Notes under the pieces: model-generated
Databases searched by the model: none
The model's input: only the letters and a program-made list of their open reading frames with translations
What the model was told of the DNA's origin: nothing
Shown here: in pieces, positions 26,551 to 35,731 of the stretch
Numbering within the stretch: the first letter of the stretch is position 1
How the letters are laid out: each line of letters begins with the position of its first letter
NCBI GenBank assembly: GCA_016235555.1
Contig: JACRKC010000086.1
Coordinates: 18,883-82,882 of the forward strand
DNA length: 64,000 nucleotides
Source: Verrucomicrobiota bacterium
GTDB taxonomy: Bacteria; Verrucomicrobiota; Verrucomicrobiia; Opitutales; Opitutaceae
Direction: 5' to 3'
Made by a program: the position numbers and the translations under genes

Positions 26551-29500
26551 ATGAAAAAGAATTTGCTGCTTCTCGCCGCGGCCGGCTTGGCCCTTGCCGG
26601 CTTTCGATCGCCCGCCGCCGAGTTCAACCAGCGTCTGGCCAACCTCTCGACCCGCACCCAGGTCGGCTCCGGGGCCAACATCGCCGTCGTCGGCTTCGTG
26701 GTCGGTCCCGGCTCCCCCAAGAATGTGCTCATTCGCGCGATCGGCCCGGGTCTCGCCTCGCTCGGTGTCGCCGGAGCCAACACCGATCCCCGCATCGATC
26801 TCTACGCCGCCCAAGCCGATGGTTCGAGCCGGCTGATCCTGGCCAACGACAACTGGAACACCACCGTCGCCCCGGCCGGGGCGGCCAATGCCGCCACGTT
26901 CTCCGCCGTCGGCGCGTTTGGCCTGACCAACAACAGCCGCGACGCCGCGCTCCTCGCGACGCTCGCGCCCGGTTCCTACACCGCTCAGGTCAGCGGTGTC
27001 GGCACCGCCAATGGCATCGCGCTCCTCGAAGTCTACGATGTGTCCGGCGCCGCCCGCCTGATGAACCTTTCCACCCGGGCCAACGTCGGCACCGGCGCCG
27101 GGATTTTGATCTCTGGTATTTCGATCGCCGCCGACAATGGCCGCCGGCAGATTCTCGTGCGCGCGGCCGGCCCGGCCTTGGCGGCGTTCGGCGTGCAGGG
27201 GGCGATTTCCGATCCGACCATCGCGATCATCGACGGCACCAACAACCAGATCGCATCGAATGACAATTGGGACGAAAACGCCGCGTCGCTTTCCGCGGCC
27301 TTCGCGAAATCCGGCGCTTTCGCCTTCGCCGCCGGCTCCAAGGATGCCGCGGTCATCACGGACCTCGCGCCCGGCAACTACACCATCCAGGTGAGCGGCG
27401 TCAATGGTGCGACCGGCGGTGCCCTGGTCGAAGTCTACGACATCACACCCGATCAGCTGCCCACCGTCACCGTCGCGGCGACGAACCCCACGACCGATAC
27501 CCGGGGCGGGGCGCCCGGCGTTTACACCATCGCCCGCACCGGCACGACCACTTCGCCGTTGACGGTGTATCTTTCCGCCGGCGGCACCGCGCTCGCCGGC
27601 TTCGACTACACGGCGCTGCCCGGCAGCGTCACGATTCCCGCGGGAGCGAGCAGCGTCACCCTCAACCTCGCGCCCCGCACGGATGGCGCCACCGACGCCA
27701 TCAGCCGCAGCGCCACCGTCGCGCTCGTGCCCGGCGCGGGTTATTCGATCGGCGCGGCTAGCGTGGCCTCGGTCACGATTTTCTACAACCCCGGCACCAA
27801 CTACATCGCCTCGCTGCGGGCCCCCGCCAGCGCGACGGCGTCGACGGCGTTTGGCACGGCCACCATCCAGCTCAGCGGCGACGGCGCGTTTGCGATGGTG
27901 AACGTCAATTTCTCCAACCTCAGCTCGCCGCAGACGGTCGCCTACCTCCGCTACGGCAATCCCGGCGAAGTCGGCAGCGAAATTCTCCGCCTGCCCAACG
28001 GTCAGGTGACCGGCGTGCGCTGGGATTTTGGCGCGAGCGGTGCGCTCACCTCCGCCGATCTGGTCAACGCGCTGAAGGACGGCCGCATCTTCCTGAGCAT
28101 CGAGTCCGCCACCTACCCCGCGGGCGAACTCCGCGGCGCCTTCATTCAAAACAGCGCCACGCTCCTCTTCGCCCCGCCGGTGGCGCCGCCCGCCCTTGCC
28201 GACGGCCCGCTCACCGCGACCGAGGTTTCACGTTTCCTGACCCAGACCACCTTCGGCCCCACCAGGGCGGAAATCGACGCGCTCACCGGCAAACGCCTCG
28301 CCGACCTCAACAACTGGATCACCACCCAACTCGCGGCCAGGCCTTCGCTGCACCTTGATGCCGTGGATGACGACTTCCGCACCTACACCGCGGTCGGCGA
28401 AAATCCCCAGTATTCCCAGCAGAACCGCCAGGCCGCGTGGTGGAAACTCTCACTGACCGCCCCCGACCAGCTCCGCCAGCGCGTCGCTTTCGCGCTCAGC
28501 CAGATTTTCGTCGTCTCCGACGTGAACGGCACGCTCTTCAACAACGCCCGCAGCCTCTCCAATTACTACGACATCCTCGTGCGCGGCGCGTCCGGTAATT
28601 TCCGCCAGATCCTCGAGGAGGTCACCCGCAGCCCGATCATGGGCGTCTACCTCAGCCACCTGCGCAACGGCAAGGCCACCTTCAATGCGCGGGGCGAACT
28701 CGTCACCTACCCCGACGAGAACTACGCGCGCGAGATCATGCAGCTTTTCACCATCGGGCTGAATCAACTCCAGCCCGACGGCACCCTGCGGCTCGATCCG
28801 ACCGGACTCCCGATCCCGACCTACGACAACAAGACCATCACCGAGATGGCCAAGGTCTTCACCGGGTGGGCGTTTTCCTCCGACACGACCAACGCCAACA
28901 ATTTCCGTGGCGCCGCCACCAACTATCTCGCGCCGATGGTCGTGTTCCCCACCTTCCACGAGACCGGTGCCAAGACCATTTTCAACGGCATCCAGCTCCC
29001 CGCCAACCAGCCGGGCGAAAAGGATCTCAAGGACACGCTCGACGCGCTCTTCAACCACGCCAACACCGCGCCCTTCATTTCGCGCCAGCTCATCCAGCGT
29101 CTTGTGACCAGCAATCCCAGTCCCGGCTACGTCCATCGCGTCGCCCAGGCCTTCGCTGACAACGGCAGCGGCGTCCGCGGCGACATGACCGCCGTGGTGC
29201 GTGCCGTGCTCATGGACTACGAGGCGCGCTCCGGGGCCGTCGCCGCCACCGCCAGTTTCGGCAAACTCCGCGAACCCCTGCTCCGCGTCACGGCGTTGTT
29301 GCGTGCGTTCGGGGCCACCGCCAACACCGGCCGCTACGCGATCTTCAACCCCGAGGGCAACCTCGCCCAGGCCGCCCTCCGCGCGCAGACCGTCTTCAAC
29401 TTCTTCGAGCCCTATTTCGTGCAGCCCGGCGTGCTCGCCGCCGCGGGCCTCTACGCGCCCGAGTATCAGATCATGACGGACACGACGGCCATCTCCGTCC

Positions 29501-29826
29501 CGAACCAGCTCTGGACCTACGTCTACTCCAGCCGCTCCGGCGCGTTCGGCGGCGCCACCGCGGCCAACCTCGCCGAGACCACCGTCGGCTTCAGCTGGGA
29601 CAACTCCATGCTCGCACTCGCCCGCACCCCGCAGGTGCTGGTCGATCAACTCAACCTCCTGCTCGCCGGCGGCGGTCTGCCGAAGGCGATCACCGACCGG
29701 ATCGTCACCGCGATCAACGCGATGCCGGCCAATACCGCCACCACCTACAACACCAGCGACCTCGAACGCCTCCGCTCGGCGATCTACCTCACGGTCAGCA
29801 TCCCGCAGGGTGCGATCCAGAAATGA
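26551..29826 (+). CDS. Secreted DUF1800 protein with tandem surface modules, Calx-beta and CHRD domains
   Basis: 1091 residues. Signal peptide MKKNLLLLAAAGLALAGFRS. Then two tandem copies (about 25-155 and 158-300) of the module that ends the four giant proteins at 41-52 kb: RLANLSTRTQVGSG..., VLIRAIGPGLASLGV, ANDNW, SRDAALLATLAPGSYTAQVS. Next a Calx-beta-like domain (about 305-410), a CHRD domain (about 418-533, YIASLRAPASATAS to YPAGELRGAFIQ), and a C-terminal DUF1800 domain (about 552-1083, RFLTQTTFGPTRAEIDALTG, YARE-type motif NYAREIMQLFTIGL). DUF1800 genes are regularly paired with DUF1501 genes, as here 43 bases downstream; the pair's function is not established. Confidence 0.88.
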   Translation: MKKNLLLLAAAGLALAGFRSPAAEFNQRLANLSTRTQVGSGANIAVVGFVVGPGSPKNVLIRAIGPGLASLGVAGANTDPRIDLYAAQADGSSRLILANDNWNTTVAPAGAANAATFSAVGAFGLTNNSRDAALLATLAPGSYTAQVSGVGTANGIALLEVYDVSGAARLMNLSTRANVGTGAGILISGISIAADNGRRQILVRAAGPALAAFGVQGAISDPTIAIIDGTNNQIASNDNWDENAASLSAAFAKSGAFAFAAGSKDAAVITDLAPGNYTIQVSGVNGATGGALVEVYDITPDQLPTVTVAATNPTTDTRGGAPGVYTIARTGTTTSPLTVYLSAGGTALAGFDYTALPGSVTIPAGASSVTLNLAPRTDGATDAISRSATVALVPGAGYSIGAASVASVTIFYNPGTNYIASLRAPASATASTAFGTATIQLSGDGAFAMVNVNFSNLSSPQTVAYLRYGNPGEVGSEILRLPNGQVTGVRWDFGASGALTSADLVNALKDGRIFLSIESATYPAGELRGAFIQNSATLLFAPPVAPPALADGPLTATEVSRFLTQTTFGPTRAEIDALTGKRLADLNNWITTQLAARPSLHLDAVDDDFRTYTAVGENPQYSQQNRQAAWWKLSLTAPDQLRQRVAFALSQIFVVSDVNGTLFNNARSLSNYYDILVRGASGNFRQILEEVTRSPIMGVYLSHLRNGKATFNARGELVTYPDENYAREIMQLFTIGLNQLQPDGTLRLDPTGLPIPTYDNKTITEMAKVFTGWAFSSDTTNANNFRGAATNYLAPMVVFPTFHETGAKTIFNGIQLPANQPGEKDLKDTLDALFNHANTAPFISRQLIQRLVTSNPSPGYVHRVAQAFADNGSGVRGDMTAVVRAVLMDYEARSGAVAATASFGKLREPLLRVTALLRAFGATANTGRYAIFNPEGNLAQAALRAQTVFNFFEPYFVQPGVLAAAGLYAPEYQIMTDTTAISVPNQLWTYVYSSRSGAFGGATAANLAETTVGFSWDNSMLALARTPQVLVDQLNLLLAGGGLPKAITDRIVTAINAMPANTATTYNTSDLERLRSAIYLTVSIPQGAIQK

Positions 29827-29869
29827 ACCGTCGTTCCCGCGCGCTGCAGCTCTCTCACTCCTTCCCGGC

Positions 29870-31315
29870 ATGAACCCCAAGACCCACGCCCCCGATCTTT
29901 CCCGTCGCAAGTTTCTTGGCGCCTGCTGCGCCTCCGTCGGCGCCACCGGCCTGCTCTCCGCCCTCGCGCAACTCCGCCTCATCGGCGCCGTCGCGAGCCC
30001 GCAGAACGGCTCCGCCGCGACTCCGCCCGTCGCCGCCGCGCCGCAGCCCGACTTCAAGGCCCTCGTCTGCCTCTTCCTCGCCGGCGGCAACGATGCCAAC
30101 AACCTCATCATCCCGACCGACCCCACCAACTACGCCGCCTACTCGGCCGGCCGCGGCGTGCTGTCGCTCCCGCAAAACGCGGTCCTGCCCATCACGCCCC
30201 GGACCAACGACGGTCGCACCTGGGGCCTGCACCCCGCGATGCCCGAACTCAAGGCCCTCTTCGATCAGGGAAAATTCGCGGTCCTCGCCAACGTCGGCAC
30301 GCTCGCGTATCCGCTCACGCAGGCCCAATACAACAACGGCTCCGTCCCGCGTCCGCTCCAGCTCTTCTCCCACAACGACCAGCAGGTCGAGTGGATGAGC
30401 AGCATTCCGGACAAGGCGTTCACCACGGGCTGGGGCGGCCGGCTCGCGGATCTCACCAACGCGTTCAACACCAACCCGCGCGTGTCGATGTCGATCACGC
30501 TCAACGGCCAGAACTCGTTTCAAGTCGGCAAGAACGTCGCCCAATATGCGGTCAGCACGGCCGGTGCGATTTCGCTGCTCACCGGCGGCGCCAGCACGCA
30601 GGCCAACACCGCGCGCACCAGCGCGATGAACGACGCGCTCGCCGCCCAGAACGCCAACCTCTTCGAGACCGCGTTCGCCGGCCTCACCGGCGGGGCGGTC
30701 TCCAACAGCGCGCTGCTCGCCAGCGTGGTGAGCGGCAACAGCCCTTTCGCCACCCAGTTCAACGGCGTCAATTCCAGCCTCGGCCAGCAGCTCCACATGG
30801 TCGCCCGGCTCGTCAACGCCCAGCAGACCCTCAACCTCAAGCGCCAGGTCTTCTTCGTCCGCATCGGCGGCTTCGATCTGCACGACAACCAGGTTGTCAT
30901 CGGCAACACGGTCTCCGGCGCGCACGCCAACCTCTTCCGCGACATCAGCCTTTCGCTCAACGCCTTTTACCGCGCCCTCAGTTCCGTCGGCGCCGAGAAC
31001 AACGTCACCGTCTTCACCGCGTCCGATTTCGGCCGCACCTACAACACCAACGGCGATGGCTCCGACCACGGCTGGGGCTCCCACCACTTCATCCTCGGCG
31101 GCGCCGTGCAGGGCGGCGACATCTACGGCCGGATGCCCACCTTCGCGATCGGCGGCCCCGACGACACCGGCCGCGGTCGCTGGATTCCCACGACGAGCGT
31201 CGACGAATACGCCGCCACGCTCGCGCGCTGGTTCGGTGTGAGCGCGACCGATTTGCCGACCGTCCTCCCGAACCTCGGCCGCTTCGCCAAGCCTGACCTC
31301 GGCTTTCTGGGGTAG
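29870..31315 (+). CDS. DUF1501 protein with Tat-type signal
   Basis: 481 residues starting MNPKTHAPDLSRRKFLGACC; the SRRKFLG motif is a twin-arginine signal, so a folded, possibly metal-containing protein is exported. The DUF1501 core shows LVCLFLAGGNDANNLIIPTD, SHNDQQVEWMSS, RIGGFDLHDNQ and FTASDFGRTYNTNGDGSDHG followed by a WG.HH region. These are alkaline-phosphatase/sulfatase-superfamily-like metal-ligand positions. It follows the DUF1800 gene as an operon partner. The TAG stop (31313-31315) lies in a palindromic element. Confidence 0.9.
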   Translation: MNPKTHAPDLSRRKFLGACCASVGATGLLSALAQLRLIGAVASPQNGSAATPPVAAAPQPDFKALVCLFLAGGNDANNLIIPTDPTNYAAYSAGRGVLSLPQNAVLPITPRTNDGRTWGLHPAMPELKALFDQGKFAVLANVGTLAYPLTQAQYNNGSVPRPLQLFSHNDQQVEWMSSIPDKAFTTGWGGRLADLTNAFNTNPRVSMSITLNGQNSFQVGKNVAQYAVSTAGAISLLTGGASTQANTARTSAMNDALAAQNANLFETAFAGLTGGAVSNSALLASVVSGNSPFATQFNGVNSSLGQQLHMVARLVNAQQTLNLKRQVFFVRIGGFDLHDNQVVIGNTVSGAHANLFRDISLSLNAFYRALSSVGAENNVTVFTASDFGRTYNTNGDGSDHGWGSHHFILGGAVQGGDIYGRMPTFAIGGPDDTGRGRWIPTTSVDEYAATLARWFGVSATDLPTVLPNLGRFAKPDLGFLG

Positions 31316-31336
31316 GGCCGGTCTCCGACCGGCCCC
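31312..31336. repeat. Palindromic micro-hairpin supplying a stop codon
   Basis: GTAG followed by GGCCGGTCTCCGACCGGCC, with apex GTCTCCGAC. The TAG at 31313-31315 is the stop codon of the DUF1501 gene. It lies 5 bases before the next coding start (ATG 31342). Confidence 0.8.
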
Positions 31337-31341
31337 GACGT

Positions 31342-31905
31342 ATGCGTTCACGCGTTGTCTTCGCCATCGCCGCCGCGATCCTCCTCGGACTCGCGGCGTG
31401 GTTTTTTCTGAAGGAGGGGCCGGCTGTCCCCGGCCGGCCTGGGTTGCCGCTCCCCTCCGCCGCCACGCCCACCACGTCCACCGCGCGTCCGATCGAAAAT
31501 CAGAAATCGAAAACCGAAGATTCTCCATCGCTCTCCGGCTACAGCGACCTCGCCGCCGAACTCAACGCTCCCGCCGGCACCATCCGCCGCGATCTCGAAA
31601 TCCTCCACGAGATTTTCGCCACGTTTCAGACCAACTTCCCGCGCACCGGCAATCCCGTCGGCGAAAACGCCGAGATCACCGCCGCGCTCCTCGGCGCCAA
31701 CGCGCACCGCTTTGCCTTCATCCGACCCGGCCATCGCGCCCTCAACGCCCGCGGCGAACTCGTCGACCGGTGGGGCACGCCCTTCCGCTTTCACCAGCTC
31801 AGCGGCACGCAGATGGAGATTCGCTCGGCGGGACCCGATGGGAAGTTCGGCACATCCGACGATGCGGAGTTTTCTCCGGGCGGCTCCGCGCCGGCCCCGC
31901 GTTGA
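31342..31905 (+). CDS. Membrane-anchored pseudopilin-like accessory protein at the head of the type II secretion genes
   Basis: 187 residues: N-terminal membrane helix RVVFAIAAAILLGLAAWFFL, a Pro/Thr-rich linker, then a small domain ending DRWGTPFRFHQLSGTQMEIR and GPDGKFGTSDD, which looks like the calcium-binding end of GspG-type major pseudopilins. It lacks the FTLLE prepilin start. A palindrome (31416-31440) lies inside the linker-coding segment. Position upstream of gspG suggests a part in the same secretion system; the exact role is unknown. Confidence 0.65.
   Translation: MRSRVVFAIAAAILLGLAAWFFLKEGPAVPGRPGLPLPSAATPTTSTARPIENQKSKTEDSPSLSGYSDLAAELNAPAGTIRRDLEILHEIFATFQTNFPRTGNPVGENAEITAALLGANAHRFAFIRPGHRALNARGELVDRWGTPFRFHQLSGTQMEIRSAGPDGKFGTSDDAEFSPGGSAPAPR
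31416..31440. repeat. Palindromic micro-hairpin inside a coding sequence (linker)
   Basis: GGGGCCGGCTGTCCCCGGCC and the following GGCCT form a micro-hairpin within the gene starting at 31342, encoding part of a Gly/Pro-rich linker right after the membrane helix. Confidence 0.6.
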
Positions 31906-32118
31906 ACACATCGCCCGCCCGTGCTCCGCAACTTTTCCGGGGCGCGCTCGTCTGGTCCGCTGCTCGCGCTCCCGCGAGTATCTCCCATGCGCCACGATTC
32001 GTCGTCGCGCCAGCCCCGAAGTCCACGCTGCGATCGTTGCCGGGTTTCCGCCCTCCGGGGAACATTCTCCGCGTATCCGCGTCCTCGACAACCGGGCGTC
32101 AGGCCTCATCCTTTCACC

Positions 32119-32595
32119 ATGCGTCTCCGTTTTTCCCCCCGTCTGCCTCGCTACGCCTTGCGGGCCTTCACGCTACTCGAAATTCTCGTCGTCCTCGCGA
32201 TCATCGGCCTGCTCGCCGGCCTCGCGATCACCAACATCGACAAGATCTTCGGCGGCGCGCAGATCACCACCGCCCAGCTCTTCGTGAAGGAGACCATGAA
32301 GACCGCGCTCACCACCTACCGCATCAGCCTCGGCGACTACCCGTCGACCGCCGACGGTCTGCAGGCCCTCATCACGCCGCCGTCCAGCAAGGCCGACCGC
32401 TGGCGTGGTCCCTACATCACCGACTCGAAGGTCCCGCTCGATCCGTGGGGTGAGCCCTACCAATACGCCTATCCTGGCAAGCGCAACAAGTCCGGCTACG
32501 ACGTCTGGTCCAAGGGACCCGACAAGCAGGACGGCACCGAAGACGACATCGGCAATTGGGATGGCGGCTCCGCCGTGGCCGACGCGCCGAAATGA
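32119..32595 (+). CDS. gspG: Type II secretion major pseudopilin GspG
   Basis: 158 residues. Prepilin leader MRLRFSPRLPRYALRA then FTLLEILVVLAIIGLLAGLA, the N-methylation/assembly helix. The residue before the cleavage site is Ala rather than the usual Gly. The mature domain shows TTAQLFVKETMKTALTTYRI, YPSTADGLQALITPP, VPLDPWGEPYQYAYPGKR and DVWSKGPDKQDGTEDDIGNW, all hallmark GspG segments including the calcium loop. It forms the pseudopilus shaft in the periplasm. First of a run gspG-H-I-J-K-L-M on the plus strand. The 213 bases upstream (31906-32118) show nothing recognisable. Confidence 0.93.
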   Translation: MRLRFSPRLPRYALRAFTLLEILVVLAIIGLLAGLAITNIDKIFGGAQITTAQLFVKETMKTALTTYRISLGDYPSTADGLQALITPPSSKADRWRGPYITDSKVPLDPWGEPYQYAYPGKRNKSGYDVWSKGPDKQDGTEDDIGNWDGGSAVADAPK

Positions 32596-32633
32596 CCGGT
32601 CGCGCCCGCCGCTTGATGCACTTGAGCAAACAT

Positions 32634-32758
32634 CCCCGGAGCCAGCTCCGGGGCCTTGGAACCAGACCGCCATGGTCCGCACCCGACATCGCTCGTCTCG
32701 TGGCACGGGTCTCCTGACCCGTGATTCCCTTCGCCACGGGTTGGGAGACTCGTGGCAC
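32634..32758. repeat. Palindromic elements between gspG and gspH, running into the gspH leader
   Basis: A micro-hairpin CCCCGGAGCCAGCTCCGGGG (32634-32653) is followed by a facing pair, CGTGGCACGGGTCTCCTGAC... (from 32699) and ...CACGGGTTGGGAGACTCGTG (to about 32755). The second pair lies downstream of the ATG at 32672 and therefore encodes much of the long GspH leader. A related half copy is at 45244-45272. Confidence 0.7.
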
Positions 32759-33349
32759 CCGGGCGGGCGGGTTCGCCAGTCACCTTTCCGGGCGTCGACC
32801 GGATTCACGCTCCTCGAAATCCTGCTCGCCATCGCGATCATCGCGCTGATCGGCACGGTCCTCATCGGCGGCGGCGCCAACCTGCTCGCGGAGAAACCGG
32901 CCACGGTTGACGAGGTGTTCGACAAAGCGGTGCAGGAAGCCCGCAAGCTCGCGCTCAAGTCCGGCCAGGATGTCCGTCTCGCCTTCAAGCGCGACCTCGA
33001 CTCGCGCCGTTTTACCCTCATCGACAGCGCCGCGCCCTCCGTCGCGGTCGATGCCTTCGCCGCGGTGCCCGACCCCAACGCCGGCGTGCTGGCCGAATTT
33101 CCCGTGCCCAACGCCGGCGATCTCGAAGTCACGTTTCTCTCCACGCAGAAGGGCGGGAACATGATTCTGGTGGGCGGCGTCGCGGTCGAGACCACCACCG
33201 TGCCCTACGCGACGTTTTACCCCGACGGCACCTGCAGTCCGTTTCGCGCCCAGTTCATGCGAAACGGCGCCACCCACATCACCGCCATCGATCCGTGGAC
33301 GTGCGCGCGCATGCTCAAACCGGTCGACCCCAACGCGCCCGCGCCGTGA
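32672..33349 (+). CDS. gspH: Type II secretion minor pseudopilin GspH-like
   Basis: 225 residues if started at ATG 32672. The prepilin signature FTLLEILLAIAIIALIGTVL begins at about residue 45, giving an exceptionally long leader of about 44 residues, much of it encoded by a palindromic element; a downstream TTG would give a leader of normal length. The mature part (VFDKAVQEARKLALKSGQDV, RFTLIDSAAP) fits GspH/FimT minor pseudopilins. Its stop overlaps the gspI start (TGATG at 33347-33351). It sits at the pseudopilus tip complex. Confidence 0.8.
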   Translation: MVRTRHRSSRGTGLLTRDSLRHGLGDSWHPGGRVRQSPFRASTGFTLLEILLAIAIIALIGTVLIGGGANLLAEKPATVDEVFDKAVQEARKLALKSGQDVRLAFKRDLDSRRFTLIDSAAPSVAVDAFAAVPDPNAGVLAEFPVPNAGDLEVTFLSTQKGGNMILVGGVAVETTTVPYATFYPDGTCSPFRAQFMRNGATHITAIDPWTCARMLKPVDPNAPAP

Positions 33350-33816
33350 TGCCCGCCCGCCGCTCCACCTCCGCCTTCACGCTGCTCGAGGTGCTCATGG
33401 CCCTCGTGATCTTCGCGTTTGCCGCCACGATTCTCGCCGGCACCTACCTCAACGTGCTCAACAGTTACGAGATTGTCGCACGCGGCAACGTCGTCGATTC
33501 CGATCTCGCCTACGCGCGCTCGATCGTGCTCGCCGAACCCGACGTGACCAAGCTCGAGAAAGGCGGCGAGTTTGCCACCGCCGATGGCCGCAACGTCCGT
33601 TGGAGTGTCGAGATTTTGCCGACCACCGTGGCGGACCTGTTCACCGTCAACTTTACGTGTGACTTGGGGGACAGTGGCGGCGGGGAGGCGCGCAAAGCCA
33701 CCGAGACCTTCACGGTCTTCCGTCCCACGTGGTCGGTCGATCCCGCCGCGCGCGGCCAGCTCAAGCAGGACTCGAAGAATCGCATCCTCGAGTTTCAGGC
33801 GAAGAAAACCTCATGA
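33349..33816 (+). CDS. gspI: Type II secretion minor pseudopilin GspI-like
   Basis: 155 residues starting MPARRSTSAFTLLEVLMALV, a short basic leader and prepilin helix. Mature domain: LNSYEIVARGNVVDSDLAYA (helix), then beta strands DVTKLEKGGEFATADGRNVR. The +5 Glu of the pilin motif is present. The ATG shares a base with the gspH stop, and the stop overlaps the gspJ ATG (ATGA), so the genes are translationally coupled. It pairs with GspJ/K/H at the tip. Confidence 0.85.
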   Translation: MPARRSTSAFTLLEVLMALVIFAFAATILAGTYLNVLNSYEIVARGNVVDSDLAYARSIVLAEPDVTKLEKGGEFATADGRNVRWSVEILPTTVADLFTVNFTCDLGDSGGGEARKATETFTVFRPTWSVDPAARGQLKQDSKNRILEFQAKKTS

Positions 33817-34466
33817 ACCGGCGCCCGCGACCATCCGGCTTCACCATGCTCGAGATTCTCCTCGCGCTGGCGCTCGTGGGCATGCTGCTCGTCGCGCTCA
33901 ACACCTTTGTCTTTTCGATGGGCGAGTTGTGGGGGCAGGGCACCGATGCGCGCTTGTTCCAACGCCATGTCGGGGCGGTCACCCGGTTCCTCGAGCACGA
34001 GTTTCGCGCGGCCGTGCTCCCGCCCGCCGTGGCGGCGAATGCGACGCCGATCGCGCTGCAGGAAATCCAGCCCCAGGGCGGCGCGACCGAAAAGCTGCTC
34101 ACCTTCGATCTCCCGGCCGGCAGCCGGCTGATCGCGTGGCCCGAGCGGCCCCTGCCCGAGGTTGTGTGCTCGCTGCAAGCGCGCGAGAGCGAGGGCCTGG
34201 TCCTGTTGTGGCACTCCCGCCTCGAGAAGAACTTCGACACCGATCCGCCGCGCGAGACGCTCGTCACCCCGTGGGTCACGAAACTCGCCTACGATTACTA
34301 CGATCCGGACTTCAACCGCTGGTCCACCGAGACCACGCTGAAGCAGGATAACACCGGCAATCCGCTCCCGCCGCAGCGCCTGCGCCTCAAGTTCACCTAC
34401 GGCAAGCTGACGAGCGAGAGCGTCGTCACGCTGCCCGCGCCCACCCGCGCGCTGCCGCTGTTCTGA
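33813..34466 (+). CDS. gspJ: Type II secretion minor pseudopilin GspJ-like
   Basis: 217 residues: leader MNRRPRPSG, prepilin helix FTMLEILLALALVGMLLVAL, then a GspJ-type beta domain (RHVGAVTRFLEHEFRAAVLP, LLWHSRLEKNFDTDPPRETL, KLAYDYYDPDFNRWSTE). GspJ forms the tip trimer with GspI and GspK. Four-base overlap with gspI. It ends 3 bases before the gspK ATG. Confidence 0.85.
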   Translation: MNRRPRPSGFTMLEILLALALVGMLLVALNTFVFSMGELWGQGTDARLFQRHVGAVTRFLEHEFRAAVLPPAVAANATPIALQEIQPQGGATEKLLTFDLPAGSRLIAWPERPLPEVVCSLQARESEGLVLLWHSRLEKNFDTDPPRETLVTPWVTKLAYDYYDPDFNRWSTETTLKQDNTGNPLPPQRLRLKFTYGKLTSESVVTLPAPTRALPLF

Positions 34467-34469
34467 GCC

Positions 34470-35729
34470 ATGCGCCTGATGAACCCAAGAGCTTCCGAGG
34501 TGGAGCGCGTTGACCCCAACGCGCTTTCAGGACGTGCGCCTACCCCGAGCGCGTTGGGGTCAACGCGTTCCCCCCGCCGCGCCTCCGTCCTCGTGATCGT
34601 GATGATCACCCTGCTCTTCGCGTCCTTCGCGCTCGTGGCCTTCATCGAACGCGCGACCAACGACCTCATCGTCGATCAACGCGAGGCTGAGACGCGCCGG
34701 CTCCGCCGCGAGGCCTACTCGGCCCTCGAGGTCACGCTCGCCGTCCTGGAGGATTTTCGCGAAGTCGGCGGCGGCCTCCACAGTCCCGCCGAGGGTTGGT
34801 CCGATCCGCTCACCTGGGCCGGCTACACGCCCACCGAAGAGCGCAAGGTCGAGATCGCGTTCGAGGACGAGAGCGGGAAGATTTCCCTGCCCCGCGCCGA
34901 TGCCCAGGTGCTGTCACGCCTCTTCCAGTCGTGGGAGATTTCGCAGAACGATTCCGACTCGCTGGCCGACGCCCTCATGGGCTGGATGCAGCGCGACTAC
35001 ACATACCGCACGGCCGTCACACCCGACTACGACACCGGCGCCATTCCCTACGAGCCGCCCGGCCGCCCGCTGCGCTCGTTCCACGAACTCGCCGCCATTG
35101 CCGTCGTCCGCGAAAAATTCTACGACACGGAGGGCCGCCCGAACGACCTCTGGCGCCGTTTTGCCGGCGCGGTGTCATTGCTGAACTTTCCCAAGCCGAA
35201 TCTCAACGGCGCCCGCGCCGATTCCCTCGTCGCGCTCGGCCAGTATGATCTCACCGCGCAGCAGAATCTCTCCGACTACCTCGCCGGCTCGGGCGCGTAT
35301 CTGGCGCAGGGGCCGGGCTACTTCCGCAATGTGGGCGATGCCGCCCGCCTGACCGGCGTCGGGGGCAACGCCAATGCCTTCGGCACCACCATCAGCGCGC
35401 TTCGCATCACGGTCACGGTCATCGACGGCCAGTCCCGCTTCCGGCTTTCGGCGGTGGTGACCCCGCGGGGTGGGGGAGCGACGGCGGTCACCGCGACTGC
35501 AACTTCCACCCGCACCCGTGCGTCAGCCGCGTCGACGCGCAACACTTCCCAGCAGCAGACTCAACAATCCACGGCCCAGCAAACCGCCGCCCAAGCCGCC
35601 CAGCGGGCCGGCTCCGACACCAAGGCCTCCGCGACGATCCGCGATCTCAAATATCCATTTACGCTCTTGGAAATTCGGGAAAACGATGAGATTGCTTCCC
35701 TTCCACCGTCTCCGCCCGCCCAGATCTGA
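34470..35729 (+). CDS. gspK: Type II secretion tip protein GspK-like; leader carries a palindromic repeat
   Basis: 419 residues. Hydrophobic helix ASVLVIVMITLLFASFALVA begins near residue 38, followed by the GspK-like DLIVDQREAETRRLRREAYS and the large alpha domain (KISLPRADAQVLSRLFQSWE, SLADALMGWMQRD, FHELAAI). The first about 37 residues (VERVDPNALSGRAPTPSALG...) are encoded by a facing pair of GCGCGTTG micro-hairpins, as though a palindromic element had been absorbed into the leader. The C-terminus has a Thr/Gln/Ala-rich low-complexity stretch. It ends 2 bases before the next gene. Confidence 0.85.
   Translation: MRLMNPRASEVERVDPNALSGRAPTPSALGSTRSPRRASVLVIVMITLLFASFALVAFIERATNDLIVDQREAETRRLRREAYSALEVTLAVLEDFREVGGGLHSPAEGWSDPLTWAGYTPTEERKVEIAFEDESGKISLPRADAQVLSRLFQSWEISQNDSDSLADALMGWMQRDYTYRTAVTPDYDTGAIPYEPPGRPLRSFHELAAIAVVREKFYDTEGRPNDLWRRFAGAVSLLNFPKPNLNGARADSLVALGQYDLTAQQNLSDYLAGSGAYLAQGPGYFRNVGDAARLTGVGGNANAFGTTISALRITVTVIDGQSRFRLSAVVTPRGGGATAVTATATSTRTRASAASTRNTSQQQTQQSTAQQTAAQAAQRAGSDTKASATIRDLKYPFTLLEIRENDEIASLPPSPPAQI
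34499..34570. repeat. Facing GCGCGTTG palindrome pair inside the gspK leader
   Basis: The left arm (34499-34531) contains AGCGCGTTGACCCCAACGCG; the right arm (34547-34570) contains GCGCGTTGGGGTCAACGCG. Both are micro-hairpins and complementary to each other. The pair is wholly in frame within gspK, upstream of the hydrophobic segment. Confidence 0.85.
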
Positions 35730-35731
35730 AC